This document shows positions 10,949-23,999 of a stretch of 64,000 bases of DNA, piece after piece. Origin of the DNA: Epiperipatus broadwayi (lineage: Eukaryota > Onychophora > Udeonychophora > Euonychophora > Peripatidae); contig JAQFVV010012420.1 in assembly GCA_028023455.1 (NCBI GenBank), positions 7,087,194-7,151,193 of the forward strand, read 5' to 3'. Within the stretch, counting starts at the first letter, position 1. Each line of letters begins with the position of its first letter. The notes below the pieces were generated by a model, which saw only the letters and a program-made list of their open reading frames with translations, had not been told where the DNA came from and did no database searches. The translations under genes and the position numbers were made by a program.

Positions 10949-13900
10949 GTAAAATATTTGTCATAATTATATTTATATACATATATAATATCAGATAACA
11001 CAATTTATAATAAAACAAAACACTGAAATTAATTCCAAGGCCACAAATCTTATTGTATATATATAATGTTTTGAAATTAACTTATTGCAATTAAACATAA
11101 TTGAATAGCCCTTTATTGTCAGCAAATGACAAGACATTTTTAAAGTCATTTTCTGACAGTAGAAGGTGATTCAATTATATTTAAACAGTTGCAATGAGTT
11201 TAAAACATTACATATAATTTTTACCACTGTAAATTATTATTTATATATAAACAAATAAATAAAATCTATACCCAATTTCTGAATAATAATTTGCAGTTAG
11301 ATTTTTTTTTAAAAACCTAGGTCTCATATTAAAAATTTGGGGTGTTCTGTTTTATTACATATATGTTAACTGTTTGTATTTGTTAATTACCTGATGTAGA
11401 TTTTATATTCAAGATATAACAACATTTTTTGTTAGTTTATCACCTATTTAAACATATGGTATGTAAATCTTATTAACCCTTATTAACACTAACAGACTAA
11501 AATATGACCAAAGATTCTCCAATATTTTTTATGAAGGTTTAGCAAAAATATTTCTTTTTCATTTTTACATTTCATCGTCCAACCTCAACATTTTTAATCA
11601 GTACATCAATTAAGTAGTCTTATAATATATGCTAGGTATCTTCCTTTTACAATTATGTTATTTCAATATTTCTTTTATTGTATAATGTCACTAATTCAGT
11701 TGGTTTATATCATTTCTAAAAGTTTGTGTGTGTGTGTGTGTCAAACTATAGGAAAAAAGTATTTAAAGACTTTAGAAGAATTAAAATATTGAAATTATGT
11801 AATAAAATAAACATTGCAAAATGTTATTAGAAATTAGTATATTATTTAAATAATAATTTGTAATCTTACTTATTTGACTAAAGTGTATGTCTATTACTTT
11901 TTTATATCCAGATACTAACCAAATTGGCATTACTTCTTTTATTTTGTTCATAATAGCATTGTTCTTTACTAGTTATTTTGTCATAGTCATTTATCTATTC
12001 TGATATTTTAATGGTAACTATTTATCTTTTTAATGACAATAAACTTAAATTTTAATTTCTATTTCTAGATAATTAAGGAATAAGCAAAGCACTAAATTTA
12101 CTTATTTCTTTATGCAATGGAAATTTTTTACTTTATGTTTATCAAGATGAAAGATAAATTTTTATTTAACTTGAAAGCTGATTTTTATGTTTCATTATTT
12201 TCATTTATTGCAATGATATTTTTTATTAATAAACATAAAATATATTTAATTTTTATATGTATTAATGCATTTTATACTGAGATGATTTCTCTTATTGTTG
12301 TCAAATGTGAAAATTAGACTTTGTAATAGAACAAACTTGTGGTCTTAAAAAATATAAAATCAAATATATTCAAAGTAACAAAAAACATAGAAACAATAAA
12401 TGGATTTAAAACCATAATAGTTTTTGTTAAATATATTTCAAGATTGAAAAACTTAACATTTTTACATAAGATTAACTATAATCAAAGATTAAAATGTTGA
12501 TTTTAATTGTTTTGTAAATATAGTCTTTAGTTTAAATAGTTTTTTTTTTGCAAAATTAAATTATTTTTTATAATAATTACTGTTTTAAAAGTTTCTAAAA
12601 GTATTTAAAAAATGAAAGAATTTTGAATGTTATAAAAACATATATTGAAAATTTTAAAAAATTGTATTTGAGCATTCAAATAATTCAAAATTTTCTGTTT
12701 TACTACATAAGTTTTTTATGCCTTAAAATTTTATATTAAAAAGTCTAAAGATATATTCAACTCCTATGCTTATATTTTCACTGATCACCCCAAAAATACC
12801 TGAAGTAGAAAATAATACTCAAAACATTGTATAATTACTAGCCTGTGTTAGCTATTTGTGTGTTATTACTAATAAGTTGTTTTTATTTGAAAAGTTTAAA
12901 ATTTTCTAGACATTTAACATTTAATAATAGATTGTGGAAATTGTCCAACCTATTATCACATCTAATATACCATCACCACAAACCTTTAAGCAAATAAAAA
13001 TTACTTGTGTTTAAGCTACAAGAGAGATCCTATTCAATCTGAAAAGGAGTCATAAAATTCATACTATGCAAGCTAAACTCAAACTAATTTAATTTTTTTC
13101 AAAATACCGAAATATTTATGAATTTACTGAGAGAGACATCTATTCAATTTTTAAAAATTCTATGAAATTAATGCATATGAAAATTTCTTGTGGTAATACA
13201 AACTGATTGTAGCTATTGAGGGTTAATATGATAATCATGATTACAAAAATGAATTATCTGTTAATTGAAAGATAATCATTGTATTAACCTTCAAACTCTT
13301 AACAGAAATGATTAAAATAATCATTACTTCTTTATATTTTTCATGTTGGTTTAACTATTATATCATATGACTATTTACATCGTAAGTAAACATAGATGGA
13401 TTATTTACTCTTGTGCTTGAGTTAACATATAATGTTTACTAGCTTTTATATCTAAAGATAAAACCAAAACAAGATAATAGTCTTTTTTTAAAAAAAATAC
13501 TAATATTTTTAAATAAGAAAACAGATGGTATTTTAGGTGGTAGGGGATACATTTAGATCTATATCTGTGAATGCATTCTTTTTGTATAATTGCATTATGG
13601 AAATATTAAAAAATAAATTATAGTTTTTAATTTTTGGAACCTGTTAAAATATCCATGCAATGGTTGCACCAACAAAAGCAATATGTTATAATAAAACTTG
13701 GATTATGAACCTAAGTTGGCATTAAATATCTTTATTTATCTATTTGGTCATCTGAAGTTGTAGATCACTTTAAAATATAAAAAGATGATATAAATTGTAA
13801 GAAGAATGATTTAATATTAAACAAAACACATCTTCTAAACTAGCAACATTAGAAGAAATATTAAAGGAACAACTAATTTAAAAATACACATTTATGCAAC

Positions 13901-15300
13901 TCAGGCATAAAAAAAATAAGTGGGAACAATACACTATTTAGATTAATGATGCATTATACAATTATGAGAGCTGTGAAACGAGAATAAATAAACTGTTAGA
14001 GAAAAAGAAGTAAAGGTATAGAATTAATAATTTTATTATATATAGAGAGAGAATATATATATAGAGAGAGATGCTGAATTATAATGACTTGATATTATTT
14101 GGTACAAAGGTAGGAGTTGTAAAGATTTGGCATGTTTAGAGAAAATCGGAATAAATAATATGAACCATAGGACAAATTTTAATGAAAAATAATAAAAATT
14201 ACAATTTTATGAATTTTTATTTAGATCTTTATAGTGTAAATGGCGAATAAAAGGTGGAATAATGGAATCAGTGAAACGGCTTTTATTAAAATATGATAGA
14301 AAAAAAAATGAAGTAGAGATAAAATATTATTTGATAATAAAAAGTAATATATATATAATAACAAGTCTATATATAGATAAGATGGATAGATAAGATGAAG
14401 ATGGATTGCTGGAGGAGGAAAAATTATTGATGAAAAAAATATTTAACGCTCACGTGATCTTTTCTTGAAAATATTGATATCTGTTAATAATAAAGAAGTT
14501 GCTAAAGTAAAATTATTCCGACATTTATTCAATATTTAATATTTTTTGTACATTTTTTTAAATACATAATTATTGATATAGTATGATTTTAAATTCTTTA
14601 TTAAAGAAATATTGGTTAGCATATTTTTTAATTATTAAAAAAATATATTTTTCATTGGTATTACATTTTTCAAGAGAGAAAGAAAGAGAGAAAAGAAATT
14701 AAACCTTTTTTTTTTTTTTACTTTTTTCCAATTTTTAAATCTTTTGGCATTTCCTTTATAAAATTGAAAGTTTTTTCTTCTTTTTAGCATTATTATTTTA
14801 GTTTTTATTATTTATCGAAAAAATAAAAAGGTTTGGTTAACATTTCTCCAATTTGTATTAAAGCTAACTTTTTTCTGTAACAATAAATTGATGAATGAAA
14901 TTTTTTAAAGAAAAAGAGGAGAAGGGGAGAGGGGAGAAAAATAAATGGTTCTCTTATATATAGATGTTCGAACATATACACATATTTATAGATAGATATG
15001 CATATCTTTGACGAAACATGTATTTACATATCTTCTATATATTACAAATAATTGTTAAATAAAGTCATCCATATTAGTGGGATGAAAAATACTGACCACT
15101 AGCTCTTCACTATGTCTATTAATTCCATAATTAAAATCTTACTTTGGACCTCGAGGTCGTGGTTCTCATTCCACTGAATATATATATAATATTGTGTAGT
15201 GATCGTATCTTTTATTTGCTATGATATAGATGATTATTTATTTACACATTTTTTAAGTAGTTATTTTATATATATATATATAAAATAATCCCAGTGCATA
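10949..15300. other. Start of the 31.6-kb intron, no gene seen
   Basis: AT-rich intron with a (TG)9 tract near 11724-11741 and short GA/TA microsatellites at 14035-14075. A small imperfect inverted repeat (ggttaatatgataatc near 13221 with gataatcattgtattaacc near 13272) is present. The 66-codon frame at 12117-12317 has no motif and is hydrophobic by composition, so I do not call it a gene. Around 15150-15180 the words ggacctcgaggtcgtggttctcattcc resemble a tRNA T-arm but lack a partner A box. Confidence 0.5.
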
Positions 15301-15320
15301 TATGCTAAACTAGTCAATAA

Positions 15321-15701
15321 ATAATCAAAATTATGCCAAATCCAAACTCAACCAAACTAGCCAAGAAAATAAAATCTCCAACACAATCAATGGTTTCATT
15401 GCTACAAGCAGAATTCTCAAGTGTAAAGAACTACAAAACAACAACACATTTATATTAAACATTACCCACAATTCCATTTACTTCCCATCGACCTTTAATA
15501 TTAAAAGAACTTTTAAATAAGTTAATTGCTTCAGGATCATAAATTTTTAATAATGAAGATTCTTTAATTCTTTTCATTTCATTTCTCTCAAAAAGGAAAA
15601 CCTTAGCAGTGAAACCATTGGTTGTGTTGTAGATTTGTTTTCTTGGCTAATTTGTTTGAGTTTTGGATTTGGGGTAATTTTGATTATATACATATGTAAT
15701 A
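15321..15701. repeat. Foldback element, ~95-bp arms
   Basis: About 15321-15412 (ataatcaaaattatgcc ... ggtttcattgctacaag) is the reverse complement, with scattered mismatches, of about 15597-15690 (ttagcagtgaaaccattgg ... ttttgattat). The ~185-bp loop has no frame. The 9-bp word agtcaataa occurs at 15312-15320 and 15702-15710, just outside the element, and may be its target duplication. Non-autonomous. The family is not recognised. Confidence 0.7.
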
Positions 15702-15849
15702 AGTCAATAATATAACAATTTTATATGTAATATTATGGAAGAAAAACATTTATTGATGGGGTAGTGCATGTCAATTCTATAGTGCAAGTGTAATGACAGG
15801 ACTGTATAAGGGTGTGCCCATTGAATGGGGCACAAAGATGCTTCACCAA

Positions 15850-16285
15850 TGCGGGTGTCAAATTGCAGTGATAATTAATACATTTTATACATAAATGAAA
15901 ATGCTTATACTTATGAATCACTCCAACATTAGAATATGTTCTGATTGCAAATATTTTTTATACTTTTTACTTAAAATGTTCAAAATATATTAAATATTAT
16001 ATACTCTACTCTTGAGATACATCAAACAACAGGCATGATTTCACTGATATAAATAATAAAATTTATATGTAACTGAAAATATTTACATTTCTGAATCACC
16101 TGATTATTATAAACATATCTTGATTGCCAATATTTTTATTTAAATATAAGAGTATAACTTTTTTACTCAGATTTGTGACAATTGTTTGAAATATATTAAA
16201 TATTATAAAGGCAGCATAGTGCTAAACTGAACACATTTATCCCATTTCACTGTGGATAAAATTTATATATAAATAGAAATGGCTA
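15850..16285. repeat. Tandem repeat, unit about 180-200 bp
   Basis: Three diverged units start with the pattern taaatgaaaatgcttatac (15893), taactgaaaatatttacat (16068) and taaatagaaatggctacc (16270). Each is preceded by an acattttata/taaaatttata block. In the first two units the start is followed by gaatcac-c and then attgc-aatattttt. The array abuts the left arm of the next foldback. Confidence 0.55.
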
Positions 16286-16287
16286 CC

Positions 16288-17744
16288 AATTTAGAGTGCA
16301 TTCATAGCCATTTTAAAATCTAAAGACCATGCAAAACTACTGCTGACACATCCAAGTGATAAATGACCTCAAATAAACCACACATGGTCAAGATATGACC
16401 ATTCATTACAAAATCACAATTAACATCAATAATTAAAAAATTAAAGTGCAAATTTCATACAACTATGCTTAATCAAATCACATGTCTAAAATATACAAAA
16501 TATAAAAAATGGGAGTAACGAATCAATTTCAAAATACTAAAAACTTATAATTTCTAAAATATGAGTTTAAAATGAAAAAATAAAGAAAAAAAAATAATGG
16601 ACATATATATTAATTTAAAAATCACATGTTCAATAAATATAAAATTGAACAAACCAAGCTAATAATGCTATGAAAATTAATTTGTTGATTATTTCAAATG
16701 TAAGAGGTATTGGATTTTAAATAAGATAAACACTAACCTTTTCACCATCAGTAGGTAGCATTATCATCTTTGAGAAATTTAATAAATAAATCTCACTCAT
16801 TTAGATTATTTTTATCCACCAGCCAGCTAATAATGAAATGTGAGAAATTAAGCACACATCATTACTCACTTTATTAATTTTTTATTAATTGTAAAATTGT
16901 TATTCTTTACTTTAGACAATTATTCTTTTGACTAATGTTAAGATAAAATGCAATTTATTATTAATTGTAGAATTAATATACTTCAGCAGTTGTTTCTACA
17001 TTTATTAAACATTTACGTTATTTCAGCATGTGTTTATTGTAATAAAATTTGTATTTTAGAAGCTTTTAGTATTTCAAAATTATAAGCTTGGTATGATCAA
17101 TTTTACATTTATTGACATATGGTTTTTTAATTAATATATGTGTCCATTATTTTTTTCCATTTACTTTTCTGTTTAAGTATTTTAAATTTATATTTTAGAA
17201 ATTATAAACTATTAAAATTAATATGCTTTACTTCATATTGTTATGGGCATATATTGTAATATAATACATGTTTTAGAATGTATAAACTTTTACTTTTTCT
17301 AAATTATAAGTTTGGTATGATCAATTTCACATTATTTCAACATGTGCTTATGGGCATGTATTGTAATATAATTTATATTTTAGAACATAAAAGCTTTTAC
17401 TTTTTCAAGATTATAAGCTTGGTATGATCAATTTTACATTATTCCAACATGTGGTTTTAGTATTTGGAAATTATAAGCTTGGTTTCATCAGATTGCTGCA
17501 TTTTTGGATGATACTTTATATCATCAAAAACATCATTTTCCCTCCCTCCATACTTCAGTAGTTTGCATCATCATTATTGTAATAACAGTCTTATTGTTTA
17601 GTATTTAGACTGTGCTTGCCACCATTTTGTAACATATCCAAGCAACCTCATGTGGATTACTTGATGTCATTTATCACTTGGATGTGTCAGCAGTGGTTTT
17701 GGTATGTCCTTAAAATTCAAAATGGCAGTGAGTACACTCTAAAT
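16288..17744. repeat. Large foldback element with repeat-bearing arms
   Basis: The outer arms pair: 16288-16400 (ttagagtgcattcatagcc ... ctgctgacacatccaagtg) with 17627-17744 on the other strand. The conserved core gctgacacatccaagtgataaatgac is identical (16342-16367 versus 17670-17700). Inside the right half (17030-17490) a unit containing ttataagcttggtatgatc-atttcacatt-(t/a)tt-aacatgtg recurs about four times. Related inverted copies sit in the left half (16540-16684). The organisation resembles Foldback/Galileo-type elements, whose arms carry tandem repeats. No transposase is seen. Confidence 0.65.
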
Positions 17745-17879
17745 CAACACCTAAAATATTTATAGTATCAAATTCTTTTATTTACATATCCCAATTTACA
17801 CAAAAAGTGACATATTAACATTAATAATTTATTTTAAATGTGATGGTTAAATCTGGTGCAGACTTTGAAAAAGATATAT

Positions 17880-18056
17880 GATTTAAAAAAAAAAATATTT
17901 GGATGATAGAAAGTTAATCTACAAATAAAAATGCCTTAATACTTACTTATAAAAGTTATGATAATATCGTATTTATAATTTTAAAAAATCAAATGTATCA
18001 AATTTTTAGTTATTCATGGGAAGAATTGCTTTAAAATATTTATAATTGATTTATTT
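17880..18056 (+). mobile_element. Solo or truncated gypsy LTR 3' end
   Basis: From gaaagttaatctacaaataaa to ttaaaatatttataattgattta this segment matches 27105-27275, which stands immediately before a primer-binding site. Here no PBS follows, so it is a solo or broken LTR of the same family. The copies share about three quarters of bases by eye. Confidence 0.6.
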
Positions 18057-18256
18057 AAAATTAATATTTTGTTTACACAAGCAGTTAAAATACAATAATA
18101 AAGCAATAACTGAAACACAGGCTTATTATATACCTGTGTCTATATATATGTAATATAGGGTATATGAGCACAGACTTTCACACAAACCACCACTCTCCAC
18201 TCTATCTAATAACACTGATACACATAAACACATATATGCTGAAAAGATAAATAATC

Positions 18257-18300
18257 ACCAATATACGTATTTCATGCTAAACCAGCAATCATTAGTTGGT
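18257..18300 (-). ncRNA. Type I hammerhead ribozyme, left-arm copy, mutated core
   Basis: Minus strand: accaa, then ctaatga instead of the required ctgatga, then stem II tgct-ggttt-agca, then gaaa, tacgtata, ttggt. The single G-to-A change in the catalytic CUGAUGA box should abolish or strongly reduce cleavage. Stem I (accaa/ttggt) and stem II are intact and identical to the right-arm copy. Confidence 0.7.
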
Positions 18301-18544
18301 CCAGACTATCATCTTTACATACATATATAGTATAAGTGCTCAGATATATATTAAGATAGACAATCCTCATTGTTTAATGGACAGGCTTCAATCTACTCCA
18401 CACTCCAACTCCTCAACCGTCCATCCAATGGACGGTTGAGGAGTTGGAGTAGATTGAAGCCTGTCCATTAAACAATGAGGATTGTCTCTCTTAATATATA
18501 TCTGAGCACTTATACTATATATGTGTATAAAGATGATAGTCTGG

Positions 18545-18588
18545 ACCAACTGATGATTGCTGGTTTAGCATGAAATACGTATATTGGT
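18545..18588 (+). ncRNA. Type I hammerhead ribozyme, intact core, minimal palindromic stem III
   Basis: In order: stem I strand accaa (18545-18549), core ctgatga (18550-18556), stem II tgct/agca with loop ggttt (18558-18570), core gaaa (18572-18575), palindromic stem III tacgta (18576-18581), TA, cleavage point expected after 18583, and stem I strand ttggt (18584-18588). All invariant core positions are present. The first stem II pair is U:U instead of the usual G:C. Such very short self-complementary stem III ribozymes are known from Penelope-like elements and animal retrozymes, where they work best as dimers. A head-to-head or tandem context would favour that. Confidence 0.8.
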
Positions 18589-18707
18589 GATTATTTATCT
18601 TTTCAGCATGTATGTGTTTATGTATATCAGTGTTATTAGATAGAGTGGAGAGTAGTGGTTTGTGCGAAAGTCTGTGCTCATATACCCTATATTAAATAAT
18701 AAAGCAA

Positions 18708-20900
18708 CTAATATAATACACTGAAATTTAGTAATATGTAATATTAATAGGCATTTTGTTAAAATATTATAACAATAGGTGTGTGCACAAATATTTAAAT
18801 TAATGGAAAATGCTTATTAATTTTTATGTCTAATCTATTTAAGATTATTATTTTTATTTATTAAATGTACATATTTTGGGTTCCATTTTTAGAAGACATC
18901 TAAAAATAATTCCATGTTGAAAACTAGTAGTATATGTGAGAGTTTGTCTTTGAATTAAAATAATGCAGCATGTACATAAATCCTGGAGATTAAACCATGT
19001 TTAAAAAATCCCATGAAAATGTTTATATCAAAAGGAGGTGATAAATAATTTGAAAATGTCCATTGCCACTTGCTACTGTTTATTTACTGATATTGCTTAC
19101 TTTTACTGATTTTTTTATAAACTTTTATTATGTATAAGCAATTAAGAAATATGGATGTCTAAAACTTGAGTCTGTTTAGAAGTCCACTGGCATTACCCCC
19201 CCCCCCAAAAAAAAAAAAAAAACACCACTGAGTCATATATATTTAATAAGATAATCTATCAAATATTCAGAGAAGAAATTGATAACATTAATTGCTTTAG
19301 AATTCATTTAAAGATTCCAAGAAACTGCTAATTGATTTTAATGAATCACTATTATTACCTTAAACAATCCTTATGAAAAATAGACTGAATGAACTTGTAA
19401 AAATTTTGCCTTCATGTGCTAATGGATCCTCTTTTACAATCTTACAGTTTCTCATGTACTTCATTTCATATCACCACAAGACAAACATTCAAGAAAATCT
19501 ACTAATTTTATTTTTTTTTAAAAATATATATAAATCTGTAAAATTAATATATTATTATTTCTTTAAAAAATACAAATTTATGTAATATATTATTTATTTA
19601 TTTTATTATTATTATTTATTATGAAAATATATTTCAGCATTCTCTCCAAGAGCATGTGAGTACTGTATAAAGAATAAGTGCACAACTTTATCTAATAATT
19701 ATGCAGTTATATCTCACACAATATATTTATTTCATGTGAATGAATTAACCTTGTATGCAAGAAATTTAGCTTAGAAAGGCTTACATAGATTTAAAAAAAA
19801 TTATATTTTATTATAATTTATTTTTTTATATTACTTATAATATGATTTCAAGGATAAAGTGGTTTTGATAATAAATAGCCATTTCTTGTTAAATATTAGA
19901 GATGATATATCTCTAAGCTTACATGGATGATGTTTATGTTTATAAATAGTGGCAATTGTGCTGTAATTTTTTAAGAGATGAAGCATTCTTCTTATTTATA
20001 TTATATAGAGAAGTATGTGCACACATATATGTACATTTCATATTATGGCCACTTGATAAACTGACAATAGTGTAGGAAATTGCTGCCATAATACTTTTAA
20101 GATAATAACCGTAAAAATATTTTTTAAGGTTTAGACAGAATAAATAATATTTAGAGGAGTTAAGTTTAAATTTGTTGAATCTCCCACCTAAGAAAATATA
20201 TTTGTAATTTATTTGAAATTTTTTATTCCATAATAAGCAATTTTAGGTTTAATAATGTATAGCCTTTGTTAACATTTATGTAAATCAAATATAGAATAAA
20301 CATTGTACTAGGAATTATACATCTACATGCAGAAATATTGAAATATTTAATGTCACCTATAAGAATCTGGCAATATTAAATACATTCAATTCTAAACTAA
20401 TAACATTATTACATTTTTTTTGTTTTTATTAATGTTAATAAAATTTGAATGTATTTATTAAACATGGCTTTCATTATTATGTCACTTATTATTTCTTTAT
20501 TGGTTAATTATAAATTCTAACTTCAATTACACATTTACTTAGTTTATATTTATTCTGAGATGTTTAAGTAAGTATTTAGTTATTCAGAAGAACAGTTAGA
20601 ATATGTATTGAGTTCTAATGTGTTTAGAGAAATTAGCATTCCACATTATATGTATACACATGCAAATATTTATTAAGAGTATAAGAAATATAAACATTCA
20701 ATTTATTCAGTTTAATATAGCTAAATTTAAAGTTAGGTTATCATTTATAGTATTTATTCATTGAATGTAGTTTGGATTCAATAAAATACTCTTCGAGTCT
20801 GAATTACATTGTTATATTGATAGGCAACTTATTTACTATAAAACACCTTTTCATCTACAAATTACAGTAGTGATTCTATTAAATAATTCTCATTTTATAT
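18708..20900. other. Intronic DNA, probable 5' LTR region at its end
   Basis: AT-rich. A C9-11 run followed by an A17-18 run lies at 19195-19224. The segment just before 20911 should hold the 5' LTR of the gypsy element that follows, but I cannot set its start. The 70-codon frame at 19373-19585 lacks motifs. Confidence 0.4.
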
Positions 20901-23900
20901 TATTTTCCATTATATTTGGTGCCCAGAATGTGTAGGCTTAATAAATCTGCATAGTTATAATTTATTTTTTAAATGTAACCTGATCATCTTTACAATATGG
21001 AATTGTATTTTGATTTACATGTATTTTTTTTTCTTCTCAAATATTTAGTGTAATTCATGTTGCCATTGATAATATTTATTTTAAAGAAAAATTATTTCTT
21101 GGAGATAGTTAGTAGTTAAATGTAGATTCATTTATATATATATATATATGTTTTGTTGGATGATTTTTTTAAGGTGGCTATGAAAGGTGTGACGAACTCC
21201 AAGAAAATATTAATAAATATAATATTGTGCATAGTATTTTAAAAAAATTTTGTATGCATTTAGTTGTTTTATTATACTATTTCATTAATACTTTAATTAG
21301 GGTTATGAATAATACTAACAGAAATATGTTGGCTGGGTCTGAAGCTAGCAGTTAACAAGAATGTGAATATTATATGCTGAATTAAATGATTTCGAGGCTA
21401 AGTTAGATATAATGAATGCTAATTCTAAATAATTAAAATTTTAAATTTGAAAAACCTAGGAAAGCATCTAGAATTAAAGCCCAAGCATTAAGAAGTAATA
21501 CAAAGAAATAGAGAGAGGAACCTAAAGTTGAAACCCAATAATTGAATGCTAAGGTAAAAGCTAAATTTGAAGAATCTAGAGTAGAAGCCATAGCATTAAG
21601 GAACAAATCTAGAATTGAGATACAAACATTAAAGTTAAATTTGAAAAATCAAGGGAAAAAGCAAAAGTTCAAGTGCATGTATTATATGCTATGTTTGAAG
21701 AATATAGAGAAGTATGTAGAAATTTTCAAGAACAAATGGTCACTAATAACCAAGCTTTGCATAATGAATTCAGGAATTTTAAGACCAAGATGTAGTTCTC
21801 TTTCCAAGTTTTGCATATGGAAATAAAAATGAAATTGAAATGGCTATTAGCTACAGAAAGGAGATATTATTAAAATAAGTGAAGAATATTGTCAGAATAT
21901 GATTAGCAAAACTAATTCTCCTAAGAATATGAGAATACAAGAAATTCATGAACAGATGCAAACTGTCTGGTCATTTTCAGGAAATATATAGAAGATTAGA
22001 AGAACTTAATGTAAAAGTGATAAAAATAAATGAGTATAAAAATTTACATCATAAAACAAGGCAATTTTTTAAGGAAGCAGAGTCTAAGAAACTTAATATT
22101 AAAAGAAAAATATTGGAAACAGATTTGGATGATGTTAATGTTATAGATAAATGCAGAACAGAATTTAATAAGAATTAGTTAGTTATACACATTCAGATTG
22201 AGGAATTAAAATTAGCTATACATGGTAAAGATGACCATATTGTAATATTAGAAACGAAAATGAGTAATTTGAGACTTGAGGCTAACTGAGCTAAAGGCAA
22301 TCTCTGTGAGGTGATAAAATTTTATTTTGAAAATAAAGATATGCATATAGATCAAGAAAATGATTTGTCTTAGTAATTGTATAAAAGAAATTAACAATAG
22401 CAACAATTTGCCAGTTGTTGAGAAGAACAAGTCAAGAAAATTATTAAATGGGGATATAATTCCTATATAAATTTCAGTGCTTCCATTTCATAAATATAAA
22501 AATGGTTAAAGGGAAATACACTGAAAACCTTGTAGAATACCTCAATATCCTAGAAGGATTATTTGCTTTAAGCATATTAAATGAATAGGAGAAACTGGAT
22601 ATTACTAGTAACCATCTTATGCCTCTGCAAAAGATTGATCTGACAAACATATGGTGATTAAAAATATGCTATTATGAGAAATTTTTGGAATGAGAATAGA
22701 CAAGATTGTATATGCCATCAATTGTCTCAGAAAAAATATCATGCAAATAAAGGGAGTTACACCCAATTTTTCAAACAAGTCATTAAACTTAAAATGTTAA
22801 TGGCTTTTCCCATTATCAGAAATCCAGAAGATACATATTATACCTAGAAATTTGCTTCAACAAATAGAAAAGATATTAATAGTGACTCATATATATACAA
22901 TGGAATAGGTCACCAATATTCTAGGACATTTATAAGCTAGAAACAATACTTCTGATGTTCATAAATTCAAAAAAGAAACTCATAAATACTCAGTAGCTAA
23001 TATAAACTATCAAAAAATAAAATACAACATGAAACCCCAATTCATTGGAAGACTAACTGATCATCAGTTGAGGATGCACTCTTCTTACAGTGGTTAGAAT
23101 AGAAGGAGAAGTAATATGAGATCAAATAGAAACTATCATAGTAATGAAATGGCAAATACATCAGTCAAAGTTACTGGAGTTAAATGCAACATTCAGCCAT
23201 TAAACTAGATAGGATCTTGTAGGAATGTGGCTTATTGTGGAAACCTGTGACTAATTTGGAAAGAGACAATTTAATTGTGGCATAGAATTGTATCACTTTT
23301 AATATAAATGATTTTGAACCAGAAATATCAAGTATTTTGCAAATAATAACTGTCCTGAAATTATTGTCAGATTAGAAGTAATTGAAAGTACAACCTTGCT
23401 GAACACTAAGTAGTCAAATATCTATCATCTCAGAAAATTTATTTCACAAAATTTGTGATGTAAATCCATCTATTTCTACATTACCACTCAAGCAATCTTC
23501 ACAAATAACATTGGCAAATGGTCATAAGGTTAAGCTCTTTCCTTAACAAATATGGACCAAACTCCAGTTAGTTTCATTAAATGTAGAACAAATATTCATA
23601 ATAATGACTGGAATCATACATGAATTAATTCTGGGATCAGGTTTTATGAACTGATGTGATTGCATAATTAGTTACGTTAATAAATAGATTAATTGCCAAA
23701 GTGAAAAAGTTAATTTTAATCATTTTACTTCCCTTAGGTGCATACAAGGAATTAGCACTGAGTTAGATATTAAAGCAAAGTTATATGGATCTAATAATTT
23801 AAGTACTAAAATGAAAAGTGCATTTTATCAACTATTATGTCAATTTAGAAATATATTTTGAAGAAACCAGGGATTATTAAAGGTTATATTTATGACATGC

Positions 23901-23999
23901 ATTTAAGTAATTCTGGTCCATTTCAGTGTAAAATCTACCCCATATCTTACCAGTATAAAACAAAAGTTAATAAATTAGTCAGGTGGTAGAATGGGGCAT

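Larger units (their letters stand above)
18107..18694. mobile_element. Palindromic copy of a hammerhead-bearing retroposon
   Basis: The perfect 13-bp words aataataaagcaa at 18094-18106 and 18695-18707 bracket the insertion. Arms 18150-18423 and 18429-18694 are near-identical inverted copies. They meet at caaccgtcca/tggacggttg with only 5 nt between, and one 7-bp indel separates the arms near 18399. The 43 bp at 18107-18149 have no partner (unpaired tail). Each arm holds one hammerhead ribozyme. A non-palindromic relative lies at 32790-39420. No protein coding seen. Confidence 0.85.

Noticed and set aside
15120-15180. tRNA-like T-arm ggttctcattcc
   Set aside because: No matching A box or acceptor stem within tRNA distance.
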